64,000 nt of DNA from an uncultured Bacteroidota bacterium (GTDB lineage Bacteria; Bacteroidota; Bacteroidia; Chitinophagales; Chitinophagaceae). Made by a program: the position numbers and the translations under genes. This document shows positions 51,931-60,923 of the stretch, piece by piece. Each line of letters starts with the position of its first letter. The stretch's first letter is position 1. Below the pieces are notes generated by a model. The model did no database searches. It saw nothing but the letters and a program-made list of their open reading frames with translations, and was not told the DNA's origin. The stretch is from contig CAIVKC010000004.1 in NCBI GenBank assembly GCA_903906365.1, positions 16,741 through 80,740 on the forward strand. The letters are read 5' to 3'.

Positions 51931-54363
51931 ATGCAGGAAAAAACCAATGGTTTAGGCCAAAATATTGTTTCTGGTACTGTACAGGCTCAGGACAGTTCCT
52001 GGACAATAGGTCCGAGGGAGTTTGTATTGAAATATCTGAGGTATTTACCTTGGGTGTTTATATGCACCGCTTTTGCCCTGGTATTTGCCTACATCAAAAT
52101 AAGATATACCACGCCTATATTCCATGTTCAGTCTTTCTTGTTGATTAAAGATGATAAAGGTAATAATCTGAGTAAGGATCAGAAATTAGATGAATTATTC
52201 ATGAGCCAGGGTGTTGTGAACCTTAGTAATGAAATTCAAATATTAAAATCTAGCCCGGTAATTCAACGTGTTGTTAAGGACCTTAATTTTCAAACAAGGT
52301 ATTACGGCACTGGAAAAATACGATCAAGTCTACTGTATCCCCAAAGTCCGGTCCTGCTGCAGATTATTCATATAGCAGATTCGTCTGTTGGATTTGGAAT
52401 TTCAATAACGGTTTTGAATGATAATCAATTTACCATTGGTGTTTCCAAGACACCGGTGTCTTTTGGACAAATTATAGATAAAGGGGGTAATCAGTATATT
52501 ATCACAAGGAATAAATCCGTAGACCTGCATGGTTACGCAAGTAATATTTTCCGGATTAACTGGTCACCACTGCCTGAAGCTGCTAGTGGGATTATAAGGA
52601 GCATAAAAGTGGCAGCACCCTCGGACCAATCCACTATTTTAACATTAAGTTTTGATGGAGAAAACTCCAATTTGGGCAGGGACGTACTCAATACCATGAT
52701 GTCCGTATATGATACTCTTATTGTTGAAGATAAGAGAAGGATATCTGTCAGCACTTCAGATTTCATTGATACACGCCTGGATACCCTGAAGCAACAATTG
52801 GGAGGACAGGAGGGAAGGATGAAGGATTTCATGTCAAGAAATAACGCCTTCGATATTGATGATCAGTCAAAAAAATATGTTGACAATATATTTGAAGCCA
52901 ATAAAAATATTACTGCGGAAGAAGTGCGGATAAATATTATAGACTGGATGCTTCAATATATCAGGGACAATAGAAATGTTTATAAGTTGGTTCCCACAAA
53001 TCTTGATGTAAACGAACCTGTTCTTGTAAAACTTGTAACTGAATATAATACGCTTCAGCAAAGTAGAGAAACAAATTTAAAAACAACCACCCCCAATAAC
53101 CCTGTAATACTGACTATTGAAGGAACTCTTGAAAAAGTTCGTCGTGATATTGCAGAAGCGTTGGAAAGTGTCAAAAAAGCCCATCAAATCGCCCTAAACG
53201 ATATGATGAGACAAAGCGGACTTATGCAGGGAGAGCTAAAAACGCTTCCCGGCAAATCTATGGAAATGATCAACATTCAGCGGCAGCAGAAAATTCTCGA
53301 AGAGCTTTATTCATTTCTGCTCAATAAGAAAATAGAAACATCTATTTCCACGGTATCCACATTCTCAAATTCTAAGGTTATTGAGCCAGCTTTTTCATCA
53401 AATTATCCTATAACACCTGATAAGAAAAGTATTTACACTTTATATACCCTATTCGGAATAATGATTCCAATTGGTATTATAGCCGTGTTTGAGTTGCTCC
53501 GAGACAAGATATCAAATAGGGTGGATGTGGAAAAGAGAACAAACGCGCCAATTATTGGAGAAATAGGTCACTCAGACGACCAACAGACGCTTGTTGTTAA
53601 AAAGAATAGCCGCCGGTTTATTTCCGAGCAATTTCGAATAATCCGAAGTAACCTTCAGTATGTGATTACCAAGAAGGAAAAGAGTGTCATCCTGGTTACC
53701 TCCTCTTTTTCTGGGGAGGGAAAGTCTTTCATTAGCACCAATATTGCGGCAGTAATGTCTATTTCAGGAAAGAAGACGGTAATTATGGAATTCGATATTA
53801 GAAAACCTAAGATCGTAACCGGGCTTGAATTGAAGAGCAAGATGGGGATCACTAATTATATTATTGGAAGGGCAAAATTCCAGGATATTATACTTCCCGT
53901 GGAAGGCATGGAAAATCTGTTTGTTATACCATGCGGTCCTATTCCACCAAATCCATCGGAATTGCTGCTTGATAACAAGTTGGATGAATTAATGAAAGAG
54001 GTTATTGAACATTTTGATGTTGTTGTGATGGACACGGCTCCTGTTGGGCTGGTCAGTGACGCAATCAATTTGAGCCGATTTGCAGATTGTACATTATATA
54101 TCATTAGGCAGGGCCATACTTTCCGAAAACAGCTTAGACTAATTGATGAATTATATACGGAGAAAAAACTGCCCTCTATCTCACTGTTGTTAAATGATGT
54201 TAAAGCGGAAGGCGCATATTACAGTGGGTATTATGGAGAATACGGTTATTACGGAGGGTATAGTTATGGGTATGAATCCGGATATTTTGAAGCAGAACCC
54301 AAAAAGACAAATAAAACATTTTGGCGGCAGGCAACTCGCTGGTGGCGTCAGTGGTTTAGATAG
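51931..54363 (+). CDS. Wzc-like polysaccharide co-polymerase and BY-kinase
   Basis: An 810-residue inner-membrane protein. A Wzz domain with transmembrane helices near residues 37-55 and 505-525 surrounds a periplasmic coiled-coil region. The cytosolic BY-kinase has Walker A SSFSGEGKSF (Lys598), Walker A' TVIMEFDIRKPK (Glu in place of the first Asp, as often in Bacteroidota), and Walker B FDVVVMDTAPVG. The tail is extremely Tyr-rich (GAYYSGYYGEYGYYGGYSYG), the autophosphorylation cluster. It controls chain length and export with the Wza-like protein. No cognate phosphatase gene is visible in the window. Confidence 0.94.
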   Translation: MQEKTNGLGQNIVSGTVQAQDSSWTIGPREFVLKYLRYLPWVFICTAFALVFAYIKIRYTTPIFHVQSFLLIKDDKGNNLSKDQKLDELFMSQGVVNLSNEIQILKSSPVIQRVVKDLNFQTRYYGTGKIRSSLLYPQSPVLLQIIHIADSSVGFGISITVLNDNQFTIGVSKTPVSFGQIIDKGGNQYIITRNKSVDLHGYASNIFRINWSPLPEAASGIIRSIKVAAPSDQSTILTLSFDGENSNLGRDVLNTMMSVYDTLIVEDKRRISVSTSDFIDTRLDTLKQQLGGQEGRMKDFMSRNNAFDIDDQSKKYVDNIFEANKNITAEEVRINIIDWMLQYIRDNRNVYKLVPTNLDVNEPVLVKLVTEYNTLQQSRETNLKTTTPNNPVILTIEGTLEKVRRDIAEALESVKKAHQIALNDMMRQSGLMQGELKTLPGKSMEMINIQRQQKILEELYSFLLNKKIETSISTVSTFSNSKVIEPAFSSNYPITPDKKSIYTLYTLFGIMIPIGIIAVFELLRDKISNRVDVEKRTNAPIIGEIGHSDDQQTLVVKKNSRRFISEQFRIIRSNLQYVITKKEKSVILVTSSFSGEGKSFISTNIAAVMSISGKKTVIMEFDIRKPKIVTGLELKSKMGITNYIIGRAKFQDIILPVEGMENLFVIPCGPIPPNPSELLLDNKLDELMKEVIEHFDVVVMDTAPVGLVSDAINLSRFADCTLYIIRQGHTFRKQLRLIDELYTEKKLPSISLLLNDVKAEGAYYSGYYGEYGYYGGYSYGYESGYFEAEPKKTNKTFWRQATRWWRQWFR

Positions 54364-54387
54364 TATTCTTGAAAACTTTCTTAAAGT

Positions 54388-55254
54388 ATGAGTGATTCAG
54401 CATCACGATCACTAAATCAGCAATGGGATCTTGTAATAAAATCCAAGGCTGGTTTTTTTCAGTTCAATTTTAGGGAATTGTGGTCATACAGGGATCTGCT
54501 TTGGCTTCTTGTGAGACGAGACTTTGTTTCGTTTTACAAGCAAACAATCTTGGGCCCTCTTTGGTTTTTTATACAGCCCTTGTTTACTACAATAACCTAC
54601 ACCTTTATATTTGGAAATCTAGCTGGAATTTCAACGGATGGGCTGCCACAGCCTCTATTTTATATGGCAGGAATTACAGCCTGGAATTATTTTTCCGAAT
54701 GTTTGACAAAGACCTCCACAGTATTTAAGGATAATGCCAATGTCTTTGGGAAGGTTTATTTCCCGAGGTTAATCATGCCCCTGAGCATAGTCTTATCGAA
54801 TCTAATTCGATTTGGTGTTCAGATGGTGATGTTTGTAATATTAATGAGCATTTATTGGATGAAAGGCGCCTCATTTCAATTTACTCCGGCCGTGTTCCTA
54901 TTTCCTTTACTTGTTATTTTAATGGCACTTTTGGGGTTAGGAACAGGTATGATCATTTCTGCATTAACCACTAAATATCGGGATTTGTCATTTCTTGTAA
55001 CTTTTGGAGTACAGTTATTGATGTATGCTACTACGGTGGTTTATCCGTTAACTGCGGCGCCTGCAAAATATAAGTGGTTAATAGTTTTAAATCCCATGAC
55101 TGCAATTATTGAAACTTTGCGATACGGATTCCTGGGTCATGGATCGTTCAGTTGGCTTTCTCTGGGTATTAGTACGGCAATTACTTTGTTTTTCACAATA
55201 ACTGGCATTATTATCTTTAATAAAGTTGAAAGAAACTTTATTGATACGGTTTAA
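54388..55254 (+). CDS. Wzm-like ABC-2 polysaccharide exporter permease
   Basis: A 288-residue membrane protein with six hydrophobic segments. FRELWSYRDLLWLLVRRDFV, SFYKQTILGPLWFFIQPLFT with FIFGNLAGI, and the C-terminal FFTITGIIIFNKVERNFIDT with Val are typical of the O-antigen/teichoic/capsule ABC-2 permeases (Wzm, TagG, KpsM). Its ATPase follows after 24 bp. It exports a finished, lipid-linked polymer across the inner membrane. Confidence 0.93.
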   Translation: MSDSASRSLNQQWDLVIKSKAGFFQFNFRELWSYRDLLWLLVRRDFVSFYKQTILGPLWFFIQPLFTTITYTFIFGNLAGISTDGLPQPLFYMAGITAWNYFSECLTKTSTVFKDNANVFGKVYFPRLIMPLSIVLSNLIRFGVQMVMFVILMSIYWMKGASFQFTPAVFLFPLLVILMALLGLGTGMIISALTTKYRDLSFLVTFGVQLLMYATTVVYPLTAAPAKYKWLIVLNPMTAIIETLRYGFLGHGSFSWLSLGISTAITLFFTITGIIIFNKVERNFIDTV

Positions 55255-55278
55255 TTAATATTAAACAGAAATTATTTA

Positions 55279-56532
55279 ATGAGTGTAGCGATCCAGGTTG
55301 TCAATCTTTCAAAAGCTTATCAATTAGGACAGATTGGTACGGGAACCCTGTCCAGAGATATAGAACGTTGGTGGGCGATGAAAAGAGGGAAAGAGGATCC
55401 ATTCCTAAGAATTGGGGAGGTCAATGAAAGGACTACGTTAAGCAAAAGTAATATAGTCTGGAGCTTACGAGATATCAATTTTGAGATTGAGGAAGGCGAT
55501 GCTGTTGGAATTATTGGTCGTAATGGTGCAGGGAAAAGTACCTTGTTGAAACTGCTGAGCAGGGTTACCTCTCCTACAAGTGGTACCATTAAGGTTCGAG
55601 GCCGTATTGCTAGTTTGCTTGAGGTGGGAACAGGATTTCACCCTGAGTTGACCGGAAAAGAAAATATCTATTTGAATGGCGCCATACTGGGTATGAGGAA
55701 GAAGGAAATTGATCGTAAATTGGATGAAATAGTTGATTTTGCAGGGGTTGAACGATATGTTGATACTCCTGTGAAACGTTATAGCAGTGGAATGTATGTG
55801 CGACTGGCTTTTGCTGTAGCCGCACATTTAGATAGTGAAATAATGATTGTTGATGAAGTATTGGCTGTTGGTGATGTGGAATTTCAAAAAAAATGCTTAG
55901 GCAAGCTGGGCGATCTTAGTAAAGTGGAGGGAAGAACCGTTTTGTTTGTAAGTCATAATATTTCATCCCTAAGGACCTTATGCAAAAAAGGCCTCCTATT
56001 GGAAAACGGGTATAATAAGCTATTTGATACTATTGATAATACAATTGAGACCTATTTGAATGTTCATAGTACTGATAATTTTTCCTCCATTCGTGGGAAC
56101 AAAAATGTTAGAATTAAGGATATAAAATATAATAACAAGAGAAATAAAATACACCTAAGCATTTTTGACAGCATTTCATTTGAGATTCAATTGGAAAACG
56201 ATTCTCCAAAACCACTTGCAGGCATGGAATTGTTTGCAATCATTTATGATGATTTTGGGGGTGACGTTGCAAGTTATTTTTCAAAGGATTTTGACCAAAC
56301 TTTTGAGATAGATAAAGAAAGGACTATAAAAGGCAAGGTTGAATTTAATTATAAACCAGGCACCTACTACTTATCTTTTGGATTATTTGATAAGGACAAA
56401 CAATTTTTGGATTGGGTACAAGACACGGTATCTATTGAGGTAGAAGAATTGTTTTTTCCCGACAAAAAAATTTTTGATAAACGGCTCGGGAAGGTTTTTT
56501 TAGGCCAAAGGAATATAGAGATATATGATTAG
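55279..56532 (+). CDS. Wzt-like ABC exporter ATP-binding protein
   Basis: A 417-residue ATPase. Walker A is GRNGAGKST (80-88), the signature is YSSGM (168-172), and Walker B is IMIVDEVLA (Asp192, Glu193). Residues about 265-417 form a beta-rich C-terminal domain of the Wzt type (IKDIKYNNKRNKIHLSIFDS, MELFAIIYDDFGGDVASYFS, YYLSFGLFDKDKQFLDWVQD), which in O-antigen exporters binds the capped end of the polysaccharide. Together with the permease it forms the exporter. It overlaps the next gene by 8 bases. Confidence 0.93.
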   Translation: MSVAIQVVNLSKAYQLGQIGTGTLSRDIERWWAMKRGKEDPFLRIGEVNERTTLSKSNIVWSLRDINFEIEEGDAVGIIGRNGAGKSTLLKLLSRVTSPTSGTIKVRGRIASLLEVGTGFHPELTGKENIYLNGAILGMRKKEIDRKLDEIVDFAGVERYVDTPVKRYSSGMYVRLAFAVAAHLDSEIMIVDEVLAVGDVEFQKKCLGKLGDLSKVEGRTVLFVSHNISSLRTLCKKGLLLENGYNKLFDTIDNTIETYLNVHSTDNFSSIRGNKNVRIKDIKYNNKRNKIHLSIFDSISFEIQLENDSPKPLAGMELFAIIYDDFGGDVASYFSKDFDQTFEIDKERTIKGKVEFNYKPGTYYLSFGLFDKDKQFLDWVQDTVSIEVEELFFPDKKIFDKRLGKVFLGQRNIEIYD

Positions 56533-57022
56533 TCGCATAAGGTCATATTTTCGAAAGAAGATTTTCTTTTATATTGAAGAGTATAAAAGATATAAAGTTT
56601 CTATTATTAAAGCAAAGTTTAAAAAGCATGGTGAAAACCTAATAATAGAGGATTATGTTGTCATTAATCAACCTCATAATATTGAAGTAGGCAATAATGT
56701 TGTCATAAATTCTTTTTGCCATTTTTGGGGTGAAGGGGGAATTAAAATTGGGGATAATGTAATGATTGCCTCGCATTGCGCAATAACCTCAGTAACACAT
56801 TCCAAAACCACTAAATTGTTTAATGAGACTAGTGTCTTTGGTGATATTATTATTGGTAATAATGTTTGGATAGGAGCCCATGCCGTTATTCTACCAGGTG
56901 TAAGAGTTGGTAATAATTCCATTATTGGAGCTGGATCAGTTGTGACAAAGAACGTTGATGATAATTCAATATTTGTTGGAGTACCTGCAAAAAAAATTGA
57001 AGACCTCCCCGAATACAGGTGA
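56525..57022 (+). CDS. Hexapeptide-repeat acyltransferase
   Basis: A 165-residue left-handed beta-helix acyltransferase. Hexapeptide repeats run from about residue 40 (LIIEDYVVINQPHNIEVGNN, VVINSFCHFWGEGGIKIGDN, VMIASHCAITSVTHS) and continue through GDIIIGNNVWIGAHAVILPG with VRVGNNSIIGAGSVVTKNV. A conserved-looking His lies in the ITSVTHS segment. Such enzymes transfer acetyl groups to sugars (NodL/WbbJ/CapG-type). It probably O-acetylates the polymer or its precursor. This gene is among the most AT-rich of the window. Confidence 0.9.
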   Translation: MISRIRSYFRKKIFFYIEEYKRYKVSIIKAKFKKHGENLIIEDYVVINQPHNIEVGNNVVINSFCHFWGEGGIKIGDNVMIASHCAITSVTHSKTTKLFNETSVFGDIIIGNNVWIGAHAVILPGVRVGNNSIIGAGSVVTKNVDDNSIFVGVPAKKIEDLPEYR

Positions 57023-57072
57023 GATTACTGTTTCAAGGCTAAATTCGTTTCTTAAAATTAAGTTCTTATAAA

Positions 57073-58113
57073 ATGAGTGTTTTTAAAGATTCTACTATTT
57101 TAATCACCGGAGGTACAGGTTCTTTTGGAAATGCTGTTTTAGATAGGTTCCTGAGCACAGATATTGGCGAGATCCGGATATTTAGTCGGGATGAAAAGAA
57201 GCAGGACGATATGCGCCATAAATACATGAATGATAAGATTAAGTTTTATATAGGAGATGTACGCGATCTGGACTCTTTGAATTCGGCTATGATAAATGTT
57301 GATTTTGTGTTTTCCGCTGCAGCATTGAAACAAGTGCCTTCCTGTGAATTTTATCCTATGGAGGCATTAAGAACCAATGTTTATGGCACCTCCAATACCA
57401 TTGACGCGGCTATAAAGTGCGGGGTAAAGCGAGTGATAGTCCTTAGCACTGATAAAGCAGTTTATCCAATTAATGCTATGGGAATGTCTAAGGCATTGAT
57501 GGAAAAAGTAATGGTAGCCAAATCCAGGAATTTAACAGAGAATTCAACAGTGTTATCAGGAACTAGATATGGAAATGTAATGGCTTCCAGAGGTTCGGTA
57601 ATTCCTCTTTTTGCTGACCAGATAAAGAAGGGAAATCCTATTACCTTAACAAACCCTCAAATGACCAGATTTATGATGACTCTGGAGGAGGCGGTGGAAC
57701 TTGTGTTGTATGCTTTTGAAAATGGCAAGCAAGGTGATTTTTTTGTTCAAAAATCACCGGCGGCAACAATTGAAGTACTTGCAAAAGCCATGATTGAGCT
57801 TTATGAATCTAAAAGCGAAATAAAAATTATTGGAACCAGGCACGGAGAGAAATTATATGAAACACTTGTGAATCAGGAGGATATGGTAAAAGCCGTCGAC
57901 ATGGGAAATTATTTTAGGATACCTGCAGATAACCGCGACCTTAATTATGCCCAATATTTTTCCGAAGGTATTCCAGATGTCTCCAAATTTGAAGAGTATC
58001 ATTCACACAATACCCATAGATTGAATGTGGAGGAAATGAAGAATTTATTACTCAAGTTACCTTTAATTCGACGCGATATACTAGGGGAAAAAGTTAACGA
58101 TCATTCTAATTGA
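57073..58113 (+). CDS. capE: CapE/FnlA-type UDP-GlcNAc 4,6-dehydratase/5-epimerase
   Basis: A 346-residue SDR enzyme with the cofactor motif GGTGSFG (13-19). FSAAALKQVPSCEFYPMEAL, VLSTDKAVYPINAMGMSKAL and TRYGNVMASRGSVIPLF are close to CapE/FnlA/WbjB, the enzyme that turns UDP-GlcNAc into UDP-2-acetamido-2,6-dideoxy-beta-L-arabino-hexulose. The usual SDR Tyr of YxxxK is Met here (MGMSK), as in that group. The FlaA1/PseB group is the alternative, but the following capF and capG homologues decide for the L-fucosamine route. Confidence 0.9.
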   Translation: MSVFKDSTILITGGTGSFGNAVLDRFLSTDIGEIRIFSRDEKKQDDMRHKYMNDKIKFYIGDVRDLDSLNSAMINVDFVFSAAALKQVPSCEFYPMEALRTNVYGTSNTIDAAIKCGVKRVIVLSTDKAVYPINAMGMSKALMEKVMVAKSRNLTENSTVLSGTRYGNVMASRGSVIPLFADQIKKGNPITLTNPQMTRFMMTLEEAVELVLYAFENGKQGDFFVQKSPAATIEVLAKAMIELYESKSEIKIIGTRHGEKLYETLVNQEDMVKAVDMGNYFRIPADNRDLNYAQYFSEGIPDVSKFEEYHSHNTHRLNVEEMKNLLLKLPLIRRDILGEKVNDHSN

Positions 58114-58143
58114 TCAGGAGTTAATTGTAATTATTAGAAGGTT

Positions 58144-58581
58144 ATGATGAGCGAACCAAGTGTTATTGCTGGTGGGGAATTTTCGGATGCGAGAGGGAAA
58201 ATCTCATATGTAAATGATTTTCTACTGGAGAGAGTTAAAAGGTTTTATATAATAGAACACCCATCAACGGAAGTAGTTAGGGCTTGGCAGGCCCATAAGT
58301 ATGAGGAAAAGTGGTTTTATGTTATTGAAGGAAGCTTTGTCGTTTCCTGGGTGAAAATTGATAATTGGGAAACCCCCTCGGCAGATCTTAAATCTGAATA
58401 TCGAAACTTGACTTCAAGTAAAAGTGAAATTCTACACATTCCAGGTGGTTTTGCCAATGGGTTCAAGGCGTTGAATCCTAGCTCGAAGCTTTTGATATTT
58501 TCCAATTTTACCACTGAGGAAAGTTCTGGCGACATTTTTAGATATGATAGCCGGCTCTGGTTTAATTGGAATTTTGTTTAA
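58144..58581 (+). CDS. Cupin-type sugar epimerase-like protein
   Basis: A 145-residue RmlC-like cupin. GGEFSDARGKISYVNDFLLE, RVKRFYIIEHPSTEVVRAWQ with AHKYEEKWFYVIEGSFVVSW, and LHIPGGFANGFKALNPSSKL show the beta-roll pattern of the dTDP-4-dehydrorhamnose 3,5-epimerase family. Genes of this kind often sit between the FnlA and FnlB genes of Bacteroidota. Whether it epimerises the keto-intermediate or works on another sugar is unclear. Confidence 0.82.
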   Translation: MMSEPSVIAGGEFSDARGKISYVNDFLLERVKRFYIIEHPSTEVVRAWQAHKYEEKWFYVIEGSFVVSWVKIDNWETPSADLKSEYRNLTSSKSEILHIPGGFANGFKALNPSSKLLIFSNFTTEESSGDIFRYDSRLWFNWNFV

Positions 58582-58599
58582 TTATTTAGTTAGGTAATC

Positions 58600-59718
58600 A
58601 TGTTAAGAGTTGGCATTACTGGACAGGAAGGGTTTATTGGAAAGCACTTGTATAATTCACTTGGGTTATTCCCTGATGAATTTATTCTCTTGCCTTTTAA
58701 GCGAGATTACTTTAAGGATTTAGATGAACTGGATAGGTTCGTGAGCTCCTGTGATACCATTGTGCATTTGGCATCATTGAACCGTCACAATGATGTTGAT
58801 ATTCTTTATAATACCAACATCGAGTTAACGAATATTTTGGCAGCGTCCCTGAAACGAACTAAAAGCAAGGCGCACATTTTATTCTCCTCATCAACGCAAG
58901 AAAACCGGGATAATCAATATGGCGCTTCCAAGAGAGAAAGTCGGGGAATTTTAAAGCAATGGGCAATTCATTCAGGAGGAATATTTACAGGAATGATAAT
59001 TCCAAATGTCTTTGGGCCATTTGGAATTCCCAGATATAATTCAGTAGTTGCTACATTCTGTCATCAATTAACACATGGTGAAGCTCCTAGGATTGAAACT
59101 GATGGTGATATTGGATTGATATATGTTGGGGAATTGGTTATGAAAATAATTGAGCAGATTCGACTAAGGGAAAATAATTATGAACTAATTATTAATCACA
59201 CAAACAAAATAAAGGTTTCAGCACTTCTTGGATTATTATCGGGTTTTAAGAAGGAATATCAGGATAGTGGCGTTATCCCTGCCCTGAATAATCCATTTGA
59301 AATGAATTTATTCAACAGTTTTCGATCTTATATGCCTATTGAGGAATACTTCCCTGTTAAGTTTACACCACATGTTGATGATAGGGGAGCATTTGTTGAA
59401 CTAATTCGACTTAATGTCGGAGGACAGGTTTCGTTTTCAACAACCAAACCAGGAGTGACCAGAGGCAATCATTTCCATACAAGAAAAATTGAGCGTTTCG
59501 CGGTTGTTAAAGGAAAGGCTTTAATTCAATTGAGAAGGATAGGAAGCTCGGAGGTGCTCGATTTCTGGCTTTCCGGAGATCAACCTGCTTATGTGGATAT
59601 GCCAATTTGGTATACTCATAATATCAAGAATGTTGGCGAAGAGGAATTATATACAATATTTTGGATTAATGAGTTTTACAACCCCAAGGACCCTGATACC
59701 TTTTTCGAAGTAGTTTAG
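58600..59718 (+). CDS. capF: CapF/FnlB-type reductase with cupin domain
   Basis: A 372-residue bifunctional protein. The N-terminal SDR domain (1-245) starts RVGITGQEGFIGKHLYNSLG and contains YGASKRESR, with the YxxxK catalytic pair. A C-terminal cupin (about 250-372) holds the His-rich metal motif RGNHFHTRKIERFAVVKGKA and WYTHNIKNVGEEELYTIFWI. CapF acts on the product of CapE: the cupin C-3 epimerises and the SDR domain C-4 reduces, giving UDP-2-acetamido-2,6-dideoxy-L-talose. This architecture is diagnostic. The gene lies between the epimerase-like cupin and capG. Confidence 0.92.
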   Translation: MLRVGITGQEGFIGKHLYNSLGLFPDEFILLPFKRDYFKDLDELDRFVSSCDTIVHLASLNRHNDVDILYNTNIELTNILAASLKRTKSKAHILFSSSTQENRDNQYGASKRESRGILKQWAIHSGGIFTGMIIPNVFGPFGIPRYNSVVATFCHQLTHGEAPRIETDGDIGLIYVGELVMKIIEQIRLRENNYELIINHTNKIKVSALLGLLSGFKKEYQDSGVIPALNNPFEMNLFNSFRSYMPIEEYFPVKFTPHVDDRGAFVELIRLNVGGQVSFSTTKPGVTRGNHFHTRKIERFAVVKGKALIQLRRIGSSEVLDFWLSGDQPAYVDMPIWYTHNIKNVGEEELYTIFWINEFYNPKDPDTFFEVV

Positions 59719-59738
59719 CATCTTAGAATTTTTTGCCG

Positions 59739-60878
59739 ATGAATACGAAATTGAAAGTAATGACTGTAGTCGGGACAAGACCCGAAATAATTAGATTGTC
59801 ACGGGTCATGGCCAAACTAGATGAATCTGAAGTAATTACTCATGTATTGGTTCATACCGGACAGAATTATGATTATGAGTTAAACCAGGTTTTTTTTGAG
59901 GATCTTGGGATTAGAAAACCAGATTACTTTCTCGATGCTGCATTATCAACCCCTATTGGTACTATTAGTCAAATATTAATTAAAATTGATGACGTTTTAA
60001 GCGAGGTAAATCCCGACGCTTTTTTGGTCTTGGGAGATACAAACAGTTGCCTTTGTGCAATACCGGCGAAAAGGCGGCACATACCGATTTTTCATATGGA
60101 GGCTGGTAATCGTTGTTTTGATCAAAGAGTCCCAGAAGAGACAAATCGGAAAATTGTTGATCATATAGCCGATATAAACCTGACTTATAGTGATATTGCA
60201 CGGGAATATTTATTGCGGGAAGGGTTGGCTCCAGACCGAATAATTAAAACCGGATCTCCAATGTTTGAAGTGCTAAATTATTATTTGAACTCTATTAAGC
60301 AATCGGAGGTTTTAATTCGGTTAGGTCTTCAAAAGGGTGGCTACTTTGTTGTTTCTGCTCATAGAGAAGAGAACATAAATAGCGAGAAGAATTTTGGCGG
60401 ACTTATTGAAACGCTCAATATGATTGCTCAAAAATACAATCTTCCAATAATTGTATCCACTCATCCACGAACCCGAAAAATGATCGAAAACAAGGGTGTA
60501 ATTGTTCATTCATTGGTTCAATTTCTTAAGCCCATGGGATTCAATGACTACAATGCTTTGCAAATGAATGCCAAGGCTGTTCTGTCAGACAGCGGAACTA
60601 TTTCGGAAGAATCATCTATATTGAATTTCCCGGCTTTGAATATACGGGACGCCCATGAGCGCCCTGAAGCCATGGAGGAAGCTGCAGTGATGATGGTAGG
60701 ATTAAGTCCGGAACGGGTGCTTCAAGGCCTAACTCATGTAATTTCCCAAAGCGGTGAAACAAGAATGTTTCGGCTAGTTTCTGATTATAGTATGCCCAAT
60801 GTATCTGATAAAATCCCGAGAATAATTATTTCTTATACAGACTATATTAAAAGAAACGTGTGGAAGGAATTGGAATGA
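59739..60878 (+). CDS. capG: CapG/FnlC-type UDP-sugar 2-epimerase
   Basis: A protein of 379 residues starting at ATG 59739; an in-frame TTG lies two codons upstream. It belongs to the non-hydrolysing UDP-GlcNAc 2-epimerase family: MTVVGTRPEIIRLSRVM, HTGQNYDYELNQVFF, HMEAGNRCFDQRVPEETNRK, then SAHREENI, and LSDSGTISEESSILNFPALN. As third member of the CapE-F-G set it should convert the L-talo compound to UDP-N-acetyl-L-fucosamine. A UDP-ManNAc-forming WecB would look similar; the context favours CapG/FnlC. Confidence 0.9.
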   Translation: MNTKLKVMTVVGTRPEIIRLSRVMAKLDESEVITHVLVHTGQNYDYELNQVFFEDLGIRKPDYFLDAALSTPIGTISQILIKIDDVLSEVNPDAFLVLGDTNSCLCAIPAKRRHIPIFHMEAGNRCFDQRVPEETNRKIVDHIADINLTYSDIAREYLLREGLAPDRIIKTGSPMFEVLNYYLNSIKQSEVLIRLGLQKGGYFVVSAHREENINSEKNFGGLIETLNMIAQKYNLPIIVSTHPRTRKMIENKGVIVHSLVQFLKPMGFNDYNALQMNAKAVLSDSGTISEESSILNFPALNIRDAHERPEAMEEAAVMMVGLSPERVLQGLTHVISQSGETRMFRLVSDYSMPNVSDKIPRIIISYTDYIKRNVWKELE

Positions 60879-60923
60879 AATTAGGTATAAGTTAAATAGC
60901 CAGAATTAAAAACATACAGTTTA

